Shown in pieces: positions 43,417 to 51,982 of a stretch of 64,000 bases of DNA (position 1 is the first letter of the stretch; each line of letters starts with the position of its first letter). Source of the stretch: SHZI01 sp049290495 (GTDB taxonomy: Bacteria > Pseudomonadota > Gammaproteobacteria > Steroidobacterales > GCA-2729495); the NCBI GenBank assembly GCA_049290495.1, contig JBATNV010000200.1, positions 83,783 through 147,782 on the forward strand. The letters run 5' to 3'. The notes below the pieces were generated by a model. That model saw only the letters and a list, made by a program, of their open reading frames with translations. It searched no databases and had not been told where the DNA came from. The position numbers and the translations under genes were made by a program.

Positions 43417-44706
43417 ATGAGCAATCGCACCAATGCAGACCAACTCCGGCGCGACTGGGCAGACAGCCCACGCTGGGCCGGCATCACGCGTCCCTACTCG
43501 GCAGAAGAGGTGGTTCGCCTGCGTGGTTCGGTACAGGTCGAGCACACGCTGGCCCGGCTCGGCGCTGAAAAGTTCTGGCGCCTGCTGCACACCGAGACCG
43601 TGGTGTCTGCGCTGGGCGCGATGACCGGCAACCAGGCGGTCGAGGAAATCCAGGCCGGGCTGAAGGCGATCTACTGCTCGGGATGGCAGGTGGCTGGTGA
43701 CGGCAACAGCGCTGGTGAGATGTATCCCGACCAGAGCCTGTATCCAGTCGACTCGGTGCCCAAGATGGTCGAGCGCATCAATAACGCACTGCTGCGCACT
43801 GACCAGATCCATCACATGCAGAATGACGAGCGCATCGACTGGCTGGCGCCAGTCATCGCCGATGCGGAAGCGGGCTTCGGTGGCAACCTGAATGCCTTTG
43901 AGTTGACCAAGTCGCTGATCCGCGCCGGTGCTGCCGCAGTTCACTTTGAAGACCAGCTGTCCTCGGCCAAGAAGTGCGGGCACATGGGCGGCAAGGTGCT
44001 GGTGTCGACGCAGGATGCGATCAACAAGCTGGTGGCGGCCCGCTTTGCAGCCGACGTGATGGGTGTGCCGACGGTGCTGGTGGCCCGCACCGATGCCGAT
44101 GCGGCGAACCTGCTGCAGGCTGATTTTGACAGTCGCGATGCACGTTTCCTGACCGGCGGTCGAACCGAAGACGGATTCTTCGAGGCGCGCGCGGGTATCG
44201 AGCAGGCAATCGATCGTGGCCTGTCCTATGCGCCCTATGCTGACCTGATCTGGTGCGAGACCTCAAAACCGGATCTGGCCCAGGCCGAGCGTTTTGCAAA
44301 GGCGATCCATGCGAAATATCCGGGCAAGCTGCTGGCCTACAACTGCTCACCGTCCTTCAACTGGCGTGCCAACCTGCCGGTCGAGCGGCTGCGGGACTTC
44401 CGTGAGCAGCTTGCGGCGATGGGTTACCGTTTCCAGTTCATCACGCTGGCCGGCTGGCATGCGCTCAACCTGTCGATGTTCGAACTGGCCCGGGCCTACC
44501 GGCAGGATGGCATGTATGCCTACTCGGATATGCAGGAACGCGAGTTTGCCAACGAAGTGCATGGTTTCCGTGCCGTGCGGCATCAGGCCTTCGTGGGCAC
44601 CGGTTACTTCGATGCGGTGCAGACGGTAATTTCTGGCGGCGGCTCGTCGACCACGGCGATGGCTGGCAGTACCGAAACCGAGCAATTTCGGGCTGCAGGC
44701 CACTGA
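43417..44706 (+). CDS. aceA: isocitrate lyase
   Basis: 429 residues. Splits isocitrate into succinate and glyoxylate. Seen: the signature KKCGHMGG with catalytic Cys at 187, WLAPVIADAEAGFGG, VARTDADAANLL and NCSPSFNW. Length matches short bacterial isocitrate lyases (subfamily 1). 17 bp before aceK. Confidence 0.97.
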   Translation: MSNRTNADQLRRDWADSPRWAGITRPYSAEEVVRLRGSVQVEHTLARLGAEKFWRLLHTETVVSALGAMTGNQAVEEIQAGLKAIYCSGWQVAGDGNSAGEMYPDQSLYPVDSVPKMVERINNALLRTDQIHHMQNDERIDWLAPVIADAEAGFGGNLNAFELTKSLIRAGAAAVHFEDQLSSAKKCGHMGGKVLVSTQDAINKLVAARFAADVMGVPTVLVARTDADAANLLQADFDSRDARFLTGGRTEDGFFEARAGIEQAIDRGLSYAPYADLIWCETSKPDLAQAERFAKAIHAKYPGKLLAYNCSPSFNWRANLPVERLRDFREQLAAMGYRFQFITLAGWHALNLSMFELARAYRQDGMYAYSDMQEREFANEVHGFRAVRHQAFVGTGYFDAVQTVISGGGSSTTAMAGSTETEQFRAAGH

Positions 44707-44723
44707 GGCCAGCGTGTACGACG

Positions 44724-46484
44724 GTGACCCGGATGAGGGCGATGGACGGCAGTAATCATGACGCTGCCGTCCACGCGCTTGCTGTTCGCGCTGCTGCGGC
44801 GATCTGTACTGCATTCGAAGCTTACAACGACAGTTTCCGCAGTATCACGCAGCGCGCGCAGCGGCGCTTCGAGATGCGCGAGTGGCAACTCGGCCAGCGC
44901 GATGCGGTCGAGCGCATCGAACTCTACGACCATCGCGTGGAACGATGTCTGGCCGGACTCGTCGGCACGCTGGGCCGCTACATTGCTGAAGAAGCCATCT
45001 GGAATGCAGCGCGGACGGAGTTCTCCCGGCTGACAACCGATCGCCCGGATCGCCATTTCTACGCGACGTTTTTCAATTCCCTGACGCGCAAGGTCTTCGC
45101 GACGATCGGTGTGAATCCCGCCGTGGAGTTTGTCGCCGAAGCCGATGATGCGGGACACAGTGCGGCCCAGGTTCTGGAAGTCAGTCTGCAGGGCGGGCTG
45201 GTGCCGGGACTGGAAGCCTTGCTGGCCGGATTGCCGTGGTCGGGGCAACTGCATGATGCAGCCCGCTCCGCACAGTTCATCGCTGAGGAAATACAGGGCG
45301 TGCTGAAGGTGCGCGGACTGGAGACGCAGCTCACCCGGCTCGAGGTACTGGAGCCGGTGTTTTACCGGGCCACCCGTGCCTATGTGGTTGGCAAGATCTG
45401 TGCTGAGGGCTGGACCTTTCCGCTGGTCATTGCCTTTGCACATCCGGAGTCGGGGATCGTCGCCGATACGGTGATGATTTCGGATTACGAGCTGCGTCCG
45501 CTGTTTGGCTTCTCACGTTCCTATTTTCATACGGACCTTGTCGCAGTTGAGCCGGTCGTACGCTATCTCTGCTCGATCATGCCGGGCAAGCCCGTTGATG
45601 AGCTGTATGCCGTACTCGGCCGGGCAAAACAGGGCAAGACCGAGCGCTATCGCCGGCTGTTCCGTCACCTCGCTGCATCCACCGACCTGTTTGTACATGC
45701 CGAAGGCGTACGCGGCATGGTGATGGTCGTATTTACGCTCAACTCCAGCGACCTGGTATTCAAGGTCATCCGCGATCACTTCGATTTCCCGAAGACGACA
45801 TCACGTGCAGAAGTGATGGAAAAGTACCGCTTCGTGTTCCGTCACGACCGGGTCGGGCGTCTGGTCGATGCGCAGGAGTTTCGCCGTCTGCGCTTTCCGC
45901 GTGAGCGTTTTGCACCGGAGCTGCTTGCAGAGTTGCTGAATTCTGCCGCGCAAAGTTGCCGCCTCGATGGCGATGACCTGATCATTGATCTTTGCTATCT
46001 GGAGCGCCGTCTCAAGCCACTGGATGTCTACCTGCGTGAAGCCGAGCCTGCCGAAGCACGCCGGGCGATTCGCGACTACGGCCAGGCGATCCGCGATCTG
46101 GCGCTCAGCAATGTCTTTCCAGGTGACCTGCTGCTGAAGAACTTTGGTGTATCCCGGCATGGCCGGGTGATCTTCTACGACTATGACGAGCTGTGCCTGG
46201 TGACGGAATGCCGGTTCCGGGACCTGCCAGCTGCGCGCGATTATGACGATGAGATGCGCGCCGAACCGTGGTTCTATGTGGGGCCGGACGATGTGTTTCC
46301 GGAGCAGTTTCTCGAGTTCCTTGGTCTGCGCGGCGAGTTGCGCGATGAATTTCTGCACTATCACGCGGCATTGCTGGATGCAGATTACTGGCGCCGGCTG
46401 AAGGCCGCGCACGTTGCAGAGGCGCATCTCGAGGTCGTGCCGTACCAGCGACGGGAGATTTCGCATATTCTAGCGACCCCCTGA
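44724..46484 (+). CDS. aceK: isocitrate dehydrogenase kinase/phosphatase
   Basis: 586 residues. Reversibly phosphorylates isocitrate dehydrogenase to direct carbon into the glyoxylate bypass. Seen: YDNDSFRSITQRA-like start, the N-terminal regulatory domain, the ATP site region (GVRGMVMVVFTLNSSDLVFKVIRD in parts), DVYLREA and the catalytic YGQAIRDLALSNVFPGDLLLKNFGVSRHGRVIFYDYDEL in parts. Start is a GTG; ATG at 44733 or 44742 is equally possible because no good ribosome site distinguishes them. Completes the aceBAK operon. Confidence 0.94.
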   Translation: MTRMRAMDGSNHDAAVHALAVRAAAAICTAFEAYNDSFRSITQRAQRRFEMREWQLGQRDAVERIELYDHRVERCLAGLVGTLGRYIAEEAIWNAARTEFSRLTTDRPDRHFYATFFNSLTRKVFATIGVNPAVEFVAEADDAGHSAAQVLEVSLQGGLVPGLEALLAGLPWSGQLHDAARSAQFIAEEIQGVLKVRGLETQLTRLEVLEPVFYRATRAYVVGKICAEGWTFPLVIAFAHPESGIVADTVMISDYELRPLFGFSRSYFHTDLVAVEPVVRYLCSIMPGKPVDELYAVLGRAKQGKTERYRRLFRHLAASTDLFVHAEGVRGMVMVVFTLNSSDLVFKVIRDHFDFPKTTSRAEVMEKYRFVFRHDRVGRLVDAQEFRRLRFPRERFAPELLAELLNSAAQSCRLDGDDLIIDLCYLERRLKPLDVYLREAEPAEARRAIRDYGQAIRDLALSNVFPGDLLLKNFGVSRHGRVIFYDYDELCLVTECRFRDLPAARDYDDEMRAEPWFYVGPDDVFPEQFLEFLGLRGELRDEFLHYHAALLDADYWRRLKAAHVAEAHLEVVPYQRREISHILATP

Positions 46485-46524
46485 CCTTCGCTCGTCGGAT
46501 CACAAGAACTACAGGAGCTTCTCT

Positions 46525-47727
46525 GTGGCTGCTTCCCTGCCGCGGGATCGTCTGATCCTGCTGGTTGGCCTCATTACTTATGGAATGGGCCAGTCCCTGC
46601 TCTTCGTCATTTTTGCGCCGCTGGCCCGTCAGCTCGGCATCGAAGAATGGCAGCTCGGTTTCATCATTGCTGCCTCAAACGTCATGCTGGCCTTCTCTGC
46701 ACCGCGCTGGGGTACGGCCAGCCAGTCCATGGGCCGGCGCACTGTTTACCTGATCGGACTGGGTGGTTACACGCTGGGCTATGCAGCGCTGGCGCTTGGT
46801 GTGCAGGCCGGGCTGTGGGGCTGGATTTCGGCCGGTCGGCTGTTCGTCCTGCTGCTCGTTCTGCGCCTGGCTTATGGCCTCGTCGTTGGTGGCGTCAGTC
46901 CGGCAGCGACAGCGTACATTGCCGATACCACCGACGAGAGTTCGCGCGCCCAGGGCATGGCGCTGGTCGGCATGTCGGGTGGTCTGGGTACGATCCTCGG
47001 TCCGGCCTTTGGCGGCGCGCTGGTGTTTATCAGTCCGGTCTTCCCGATGTATGCGGCGGCGATGCTGGCCGCAGCGGCAGGAGTCTGGGCCTGGGTTGGC
47101 CTGCGTGAACCGGTGCGTCATGTGCAGCGTGGACCGACGCCGAAACTGCGCATCCTCGATCCGCGCATCCTGCCCTATCTGGTGGGCTGGTTCGTGGTGT
47201 TTGGCGTTTTTACCGGCATCCAGACCATCACCTCCGGTTTTATCGCTGACCGCTTTGGCCTGACCGAAACGGTCGAGATTCAGCACACGATGATGGTTGC
47301 GCTGCTGGCGATGGCCTTTGTGACGGTGTTCGTGCAGGCGGTTGTGCTGCAGCGCTGGAAGACCACGCCGGCGACGATGCTGAAGATCGGCTTTGGTGTC
47401 ATGGTCGTGGCCTTGCTGGTCATCGCTTACGGCCCGGGCGTCATGGCCTTGTACTTCGGCTACGCGCTGTTCGGCTTCAGTTTTGGCTTTTGCGCTCCGG
47501 CGCTGAACGCGGCCGGCAGCCTCAGCGTGACGACAGAGGAGCAGGGTGCGGTAGCCGGTCTGCTCGCTGCTGCGCCGACTGTCGGCATGATCTTCGGTCC
47601 GATCCTGTGTGGCCTGGTTTACAGCGTCATGCCCTCGGCACCGATGCTCGGCGGCGCACTGCTGACCGCACTGGTCTGGCTCTGGTTCATGTTCATGAAG
47701 GTGCCGCAGCTGGCCCGCGCGACCTGA
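46525..47727 (+). CDS. MFS transporter, TetA-like 12-helix
   Basis: 400 residues, 12 predicted helices with the motif-A loop WGTASQSMGRRTVY and the ERDD-like fold of TetA-type exporters: PAATAYIADTTDESSRAQGMALVGMSGGLGTILGPAFGG in parts. GTG start with AGGAG nine bases upstream. 40 bp after aceK; probably in the same transcript, but a metabolic link is not evident. Substrate unknown. Confidence 0.85.
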   Translation: MAASLPRDRLILLVGLITYGMGQSLLFVIFAPLARQLGIEEWQLGFIIAASNVMLAFSAPRWGTASQSMGRRTVYLIGLGGYTLGYAALALGVQAGLWGWISAGRLFVLLLVLRLAYGLVVGGVSPAATAYIADTTDESSRAQGMALVGMSGGLGTILGPAFGGALVFISPVFPMYAAAMLAAAAGVWAWVGLREPVRHVQRGPTPKLRILDPRILPYLVGWFVVFGVFTGIQTITSGFIADRFGLTETVEIQHTMMVALLAMAFVTVFVQAVVLQRWKTTPATMLKIGFGVMVVALLVIAYGPGVMALYFGYALFGFSFGFCAPALNAAGSLSVTTEEQGAVAGLLAAAPTVGMIFGPILCGLVYSVMPSAPMLGGALLTALVWLWFMFMKVPQLARAT

Positions 47728-47746
47728 TCGTTCGGTGTGGCCTGGG

Positions 47747-50059
47747 CTAGCGGGCCCGCAGCAGTCGCATACCGTTCAGCGTCACGATCAGCGTTGCACC
47801 CACGTCGGCCAGCACGGCGAGCCAGAGGCTAGCGATGCCGGGAATCGCAAGCCCCAGTATGGCGAGCTTCAGCACCAGGCTCAGCGTGATGTTTTGTTGC
47901 ACGACGCTGCGCGTCTGCCGGCTCACGCGCAGCACCAGCGGAATGCTGCGCAGATCATCCTGCATCAGTACGATATCGGCTGTCTCCATGGCCTGTGCTG
48001 TGCCGCCACCACCCATCGCTATGCCGATATCGGCCTGCGCGAGCGCCGGCGCATCGTTGATGCCGTCACCGATCATGGCCACAGTGCCTTCTGTCTGTAG
48101 CTGCCGGATCACGCGCAGCTTGTCTTCGGGCAGGAGACCGGCCCGGATCTCGTCCAGTCCACCGATCTGACTGGCGACTGATTCAGCCACGTTGCGATGA
48201 TCGCCAGTCAGCATTACGGTCTTCATGCGCGAATCCAGCGCATGCAGTTCAGCCAGTACGGCGCGACTTTCCGCGCGCGGCTGGTCTTCTACGCCGATGA
48301 AGCCGAGCATGCCGTTGCCGCGTCCGACGAGCATCACGGTCTTGCCGGAAGACTGCATGGCTGCAGCGCTGTCGCAGATGGCTTCGACGCAGTTGTTACC
48401 GTGTGCGAAGAGTGCATGGGTACCGACCGAGATGCGTTCACCCGATATTTCGCCAGAGACACCACGCCCGACGTGCGCAGTGATGCCGGTGGCCTGCGGG
48501 AAGCGACCGGACACGCCCATGGCCTGCGCCGAGGCGACAACTGCCTGCGCCAGCGGATGCTCGGAGGCCTGCTCGACCGCCGCAGCGATCGCGACGACTT
48601 CCTCACAGATATTGCAGTCGTTCGCGGCAACCGCTGCGTGCCGGCAGCCGCGGCCCAGGATACTGGTCACTGCCGGGTGACCGACGGTCAAGGTGCCAGT
48701 CTTGTCGAAGGCGATGATGTGCACGCTGGCCATGCGGTCGAGCTGGGCGCCACCCTTCACCAGCACGCCGAGCGCAGCAAGCCTCGTGAGCGCGCTGACC
48801 ACTGTGACCGGTGTGCTGATAATGAGTGCGCAGGGGCAGGCGATGATCAGCATCGCGAGTCCGCGATAGAGCCAGCCGTGCGTGCCATCGGGCATATCAA
48901 GGAATGGCTGTCCGAATACGAGTACCGGAATGGCGACGATCAGCGCCGCCAGCGCGCAGACCAGCGGCGTATACCAGCGTGCAAACCGGTCGATGAAGCG
49001 CTCTGCCGGCGTGCGTTCGGCCAGCGCCTTCTCCACCATGCTCGCGATCCGCGCGACAGTGGAATCACCGGCGACGCGCAGGACGTTGATAGTTAGCGCA
49101 CCCGAACCATTGACGGTGCCGGCCAGCACTTCGTCACCGACACCGCGGTCCACCGGCATGCTTTCGCCGGTGACAGCCGCCTGGTTGATGCTCGAACTGC
49201 CGTCGATGATCTGGCCATCCAGCGGGATCCGTTCGCCGGGCTTCACCAGAATGCGCGCGCCGATCGCCACCGACGAGGTGGGATGACGCCTCTGGTGATA
49301 GTGGACGGCGGGTGCGTGCTGCTGGCCGTGATCGTCGTGGTTACAGTCCGCACCGTGCTTGTGTTCGACCTTTGTCGTCGGCGCGCCGTGCTCGCCATCA
49401 TGCGGTTCCAGGACCGTGGCTTCATCGGGCTGCAGCGACAGCAGGCTGCGCAGCGCATCCCGTGAGCGTTCGGCACTGTAGGCTTCCAGCGCTTCACCCA
49501 GCGTAAACAGCAGGACTACGGCGACTGCTTCACCGGTCTCGCCGATGGCGAAGGCACCCACCGAGGCCACGCCCATCAGCAGGTCGATGGTTACGTGCCT
49601 GGCGATGAATAGTGAGCGCAGGCCCTTGGCGAGGATCGGCGCACCGATGATGGCCACGGCAAGCAGCAGCCCGATATCGACAAAGTCGGTGCCGAGCAAC
49701 ATGTCCGCCAGCGTCACTGCGACGAGCAGCGCCGTGGCTACGACCGCGATCTTCGTTCGCCGTTCGGAAACCAGGAAACGCAGAAAACCCTTGAGTCCGC
49801 GTAGTTCAGGCCGCGGTGCCTGTCTGGGTTCGGTGCCTTCGATGACCTGGTAGCCCAGGCTGCGGATCTTCGCTTCGACAGCAGCGCGCGATACCGGGCC
49901 GCTGGCTTCGAGAGTTTCAGTCGTGAAGTTGACGTTTACCGCAGTGACGCCGGGCAGGCCGCGTAGCGCCTGTTCGAGGGTCAGGGCGCAACTGCCACAG
50001 TCCATCCCGCCGATCTTGAGGCGCAGGCTGGATCCAGTGGGTGCTACTGTCGTGTTCAT
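47747..50059 (-). CDS. P1B-type heavy-metal-transporting ATPase (Zn/Cd/Pb), with His-rich insert
   Basis: 770 residues from ATG 50059. N-terminal metal-binding domain with MDCGSC (about 19-24), membrane helices, the CPC motif in IACPCALIISTPV, phosphorylation DKTGTLT, SEHPLA and GDGINDAPAL. These define a P1B-2-like Zn/Cd/Pb exporter. Between the actuator helices, residues about 215-262, lies a His-rich insertion (HDGEHG, KHGADCNHDDHGQQHAP, HYHQRRH) not found in standard ZntA. GGGGAA precedes the ATG. Probably induced by the MerR regulator just upstream through the 20-bp-spacer promoter. Confidence 0.92.
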   Translation of the reverse strand: MNTTVAPTGSSLRLKIGGMDCGSCALTLEQALRGLPGVTAVNVNFTTETLEASGPVSRAAVEAKIRSLGYQVIEGTEPRQAPRPELRGLKGFLRFLVSERRTKIAVVATALLVAVTLADMLLGTDFVDIGLLLAVAIIGAPILAKGLRSLFIARHVTIDLLMGVASVGAFAIGETGEAVAVVLLFTLGEALEAYSAERSRDALRSLLSLQPDEATVLEPHDGEHGAPTTKVEHKHGADCNHDDHGQQHAPAVHYHQRRHPTSSVAIGARILVKPGERIPLDGQIIDGSSSINQAAVTGESMPVDRGVGDEVLAGTVNGSGALTINVLRVAGDSTVARIASMVEKALAERTPAERFIDRFARWYTPLVCALAALIVAIPVLVFGQPFLDMPDGTHGWLYRGLAMLIIACPCALIISTPVTVVSALTRLAALGVLVKGGAQLDRMASVHIIAFDKTGTLTVGHPAVTSILGRGCRHAAVAANDCNICEEVVAIAAAVEQASEHPLAQAVVASAQAMGVSGRFPQATGITAHVGRGVSGEISGERISVGTHALFAHGNNCVEAICDSAAAMQSSGKTVMLVGRGNGMLGFIGVEDQPRAESRAVLAELHALDSRMKTVMLTGDHRNVAESVASQIGGLDEIRAGLLPEDKLRVIRQLQTEGTVAMIGDGINDAPALAQADIGIAMGGGGTAQAMETADIVLMQDDLRSIPLVLRVSRQTRSVVQQNITLSLVLKLAILGLAIPGIASLWLAVLADVGATLIVTLNGMRLLRAR

Positions 50060-50106
50060 CGCCGTAAATTCCCCGCCAACCGGGTAAATCCGGGTTGCAA
50101 GGTGCA

Positions 50107-50138
50107 ATCATCGACCTTAAAGGCAGCTTGAAGGTCAA
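50107..50138 (-). promoter_or_regulatory. MerR-type promoter and operator of the metal ATPase gene
   Basis: Minus strand: -35 TTGACC (50138-50133), -10 GATGAT (50112-50107), separated by 20 bp, the overlong spacer typical of MerR-activated promoters. Within it ACCTTCAAG...CTTTAAGGT (50135-50114) forms a near-perfect dyad. Confidence 0.75.
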
Positions 50139-50162
50139 GTGGGCAGGGGCAGGAGGCGGGCC

Positions 50163-50996
50163 TCAGGAGGCGGGGCGATGCTCGAGAGCCAGGAAGAACT
50201 GTGCGAACAGAAAGGCATTGTCCCCGTGAGCCGAGAAGACATGGCCTTCAGCGGTATGTTCCACCTCCGGCTCTGTATGGGCCGCACAGCCTGCTTCGGA
50301 GGCAGCGATCTGCTCGAGTGCTGCACCGATTCGCGGGTCGTCGCCCGGTATCAGGACGCTGTAGCCGTCCGTCTCGCGCCAGACATGGATATGCCGGCCG
50401 CGTAATACGTCCAGCACGTCGCCCCGATCCCAGGTGGCGAGCGCACAGCCCATGCGTTTCATCAGTGAGCGCAGCGAGGCGGCTTCAGTCCGCGGCGTGC
50501 TCTTGTGGCCGCAAACCTGGTCGACGAGCCGGCGATAGAGTTCCCGTGCGCCATCGGCAGCCGGCAGCTGGCCAGACATCTCGCGCAGGAACACCTCCAG
50601 CTCATGCCTGAGCACCAGCAACTCGGTGAGCCGGCGCTCGATTTCCAGAAAGCGGTCTTCAGCAATCCGCGCGACATCGCTGTCCTGCGCCGTTTTACCC
50701 TTCACAGCCTTTTTTCGGCCCGGCTTTTGTGCCGGTTGCTCTGCGGCCAGAAACTGCCGGATATCGTCCAGTGAGAAGCCCAGGCGTTTGGCGCGGTTGA
50801 TGAAGAGCAGGGTCCGTTCTGCTTCGGGCCCATACAAGCGGTAGCCGGCTGCCGTGCGCTGCCCCGGTCTGAGCAGGCCCTCCTTCTCGTAGTAGCGCAA
50901 CACGGAAGGCGCCACGCGTGCACGCCTGGCGAGCGCACCGATGGTCAGCGGTCGTCGCGGTACTGATGGTGGCGTAGCGGGCTTGCGTACCGTCAT
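50163..50996 (-). CDS. MerR-family metal regulator with unusual C-terminal extension
   Basis: 277 residues, about twice a normal ZntR/CueR. N-terminal MerR helix-turn-helix (about 15-85: LTIGALARRARVAPSVLRYYEKEGLL, then AERTLLFINRAKRLGFSLDDIRQFL, in parts) and dimerisation helix (about 105-145). The metal-binding loop of CadR/ZntR may be replaced by CGHKSTPRT (about 164). Beyond it is a further domain of about 110 residues with HIHVWRETDGYSVLIPGDD and a terminal His cluster. Its binding site is presumably at 50107-50138. The ATG overlaps the hydrolase stop (ATGA). Confidence 0.85.
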   Translation of the reverse strand: MTVRKPATPPSVPRRPLTIGALARRARVAPSVLRYYEKEGLLRPGQRTAAGYRLYGPEAERTLLFINRAKRLGFSLDDIRQFLAAEQPAQKPGRKKAVKGKTAQDSDVARIAEDRFLEIERRLTELLVLRHELEVFLREMSGQLPAADGARELYRRLVDQVCGHKSTPRTEAASLRSLMKRMGCALATWDRGDVLDVLRGRHIHVWRETDGYSVLIPGDDPRIGAALEQIAASEAGCAAHTEPEVEHTAEGHVFSAHGDNAFLFAQFFLALEHRPAS

Positions 50997-51949
50997 GGTG
51001 TCGCTGGCATCACCCGCTGGACGAAGGCATTCATGGCCTCGGCCGTTGCAACGGGCGCTTCTTCCTGCACGTAGTGGCCTGAAGTTGCTACCAGTACCGC
51101 CGTATTGTTCGGCAGGAGCTTGCTTAGCTGCTCGAATTCTCCGGCCGGCTTGCCGCGATCCTGCGCGCCCCAGACGATCAGCGACGGCACCTTGAGCTGC
51201 GGCAGCATCGGCACCTCATCGGCATCGCTGTACTGGCCCATCAGACTGGTCATGCCCGACATATAGCCTTCGCTCTGCGAGGCGAGGCTTAGATTATTCA
51301 CTACGTCATCGGTGACGATGGAGGGATCGATGAATGAGCGGCGCAGGAAATTTGCGCGAAACTCCGGGTCGCCAAACAGCTTCGCCTGGATGCGCTGCAT
51401 CGGGAAGAAGATGTAGCGTGCGATCGCTGGTACGCCGGTGGAAATAATGCCGGGGTTCATGACCACCAGGCCGATGACATCAGGATCATCCAGTGCGACC
51501 CGAAAGGCAATGGCTCCGCCCAGCGAATGACCCGCGATGACGACGTTTTTCAGTCCGAGCGTGCGGATGAAGTCCTTGATCGTCTGCGCCTGGTTTGGAT
51601 TGTGGTAATCGAAATCCACCGGCTTTGCCGACAGGCCATAGCCAGGCATGTCTACTGCAACGACGTAATAGTGGCTGGTGAGCAGGGGGGCAAGCAGCCG
51701 GAAACTCTGCAGGGAATTACCGAAGCCATGCAGAAGTACGGCAACCGGCTTGTCTGGCCCGGGTTCGCCCCAGGTGTGATAGCGGAGTTCCAGGTCATCG
51801 ACGCTGACGAACTGATCGCCGGGATGAGCGAGTGAGCGGGCCGGGACCTCGGTGATGCCGGTTGGCCAGTATGCGTAGACCACCAGCGCCAGCCATCCGG
51901 CGAACAACAGGCCAGCCAGTCCGAGCAAGATACGTTTCAACCAGATCAT
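50993..51949 (-). CDS. membrane-anchored alpha/beta hydrolase
   Basis: 318 residues. N-terminal membrane helix (about 8-28), then the alpha/beta-hydrolase core: VLLHGFGNSLQSF, nucleophile elbow AGHSLGGA, acid in IVWGAQDRG and His in SGHYVQEE. Catalytic triad is intact, unlike the related protein at 35202. Coupled (ATGA) to the MerR gene downstream. Substrate unknown; the family includes epoxide hydrolases, haloperoxidases and esterases. Confidence 0.87.
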   Translation of the reverse strand: MIWLKRILLGLAGLLFAGWLALVVYAYWPTGITEVPARSLAHPGDQFVSVDDLELRYHTWGEPGPDKPVAVLLHGFGNSLQSFRLLAPLLTSHYYVVAVDMPGYGLSAKPVDFDYHNPNQAQTIKDFIRTLGLKNVVIAGHSLGGAIAFRVALDDPDVIGLVVMNPGIISTGVPAIARYIFFPMQRIQAKLFGDPEFRANFLRRSFIDPSIVTDDVVNNLSLASQSEGYMSGMTSLMGQYSDADEVPMLPQLKVPSLIVWGAQDRGKPAGEFEQLSKLLPNNTAVLVATSGHYVQEEAPVATAEAMNAFVQRVMPATP

Positions 51950-51982
51950 GTTTGCTGCCTGTGTGTGCGGATACGCGCCTGG

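Noticed and set aside
44604..45443. 279-residue minus-strand frame opposite aceA/aceK
   Set aside because: aceA and aceK are unambiguous on the plus strand, and the antisense product has no family features.
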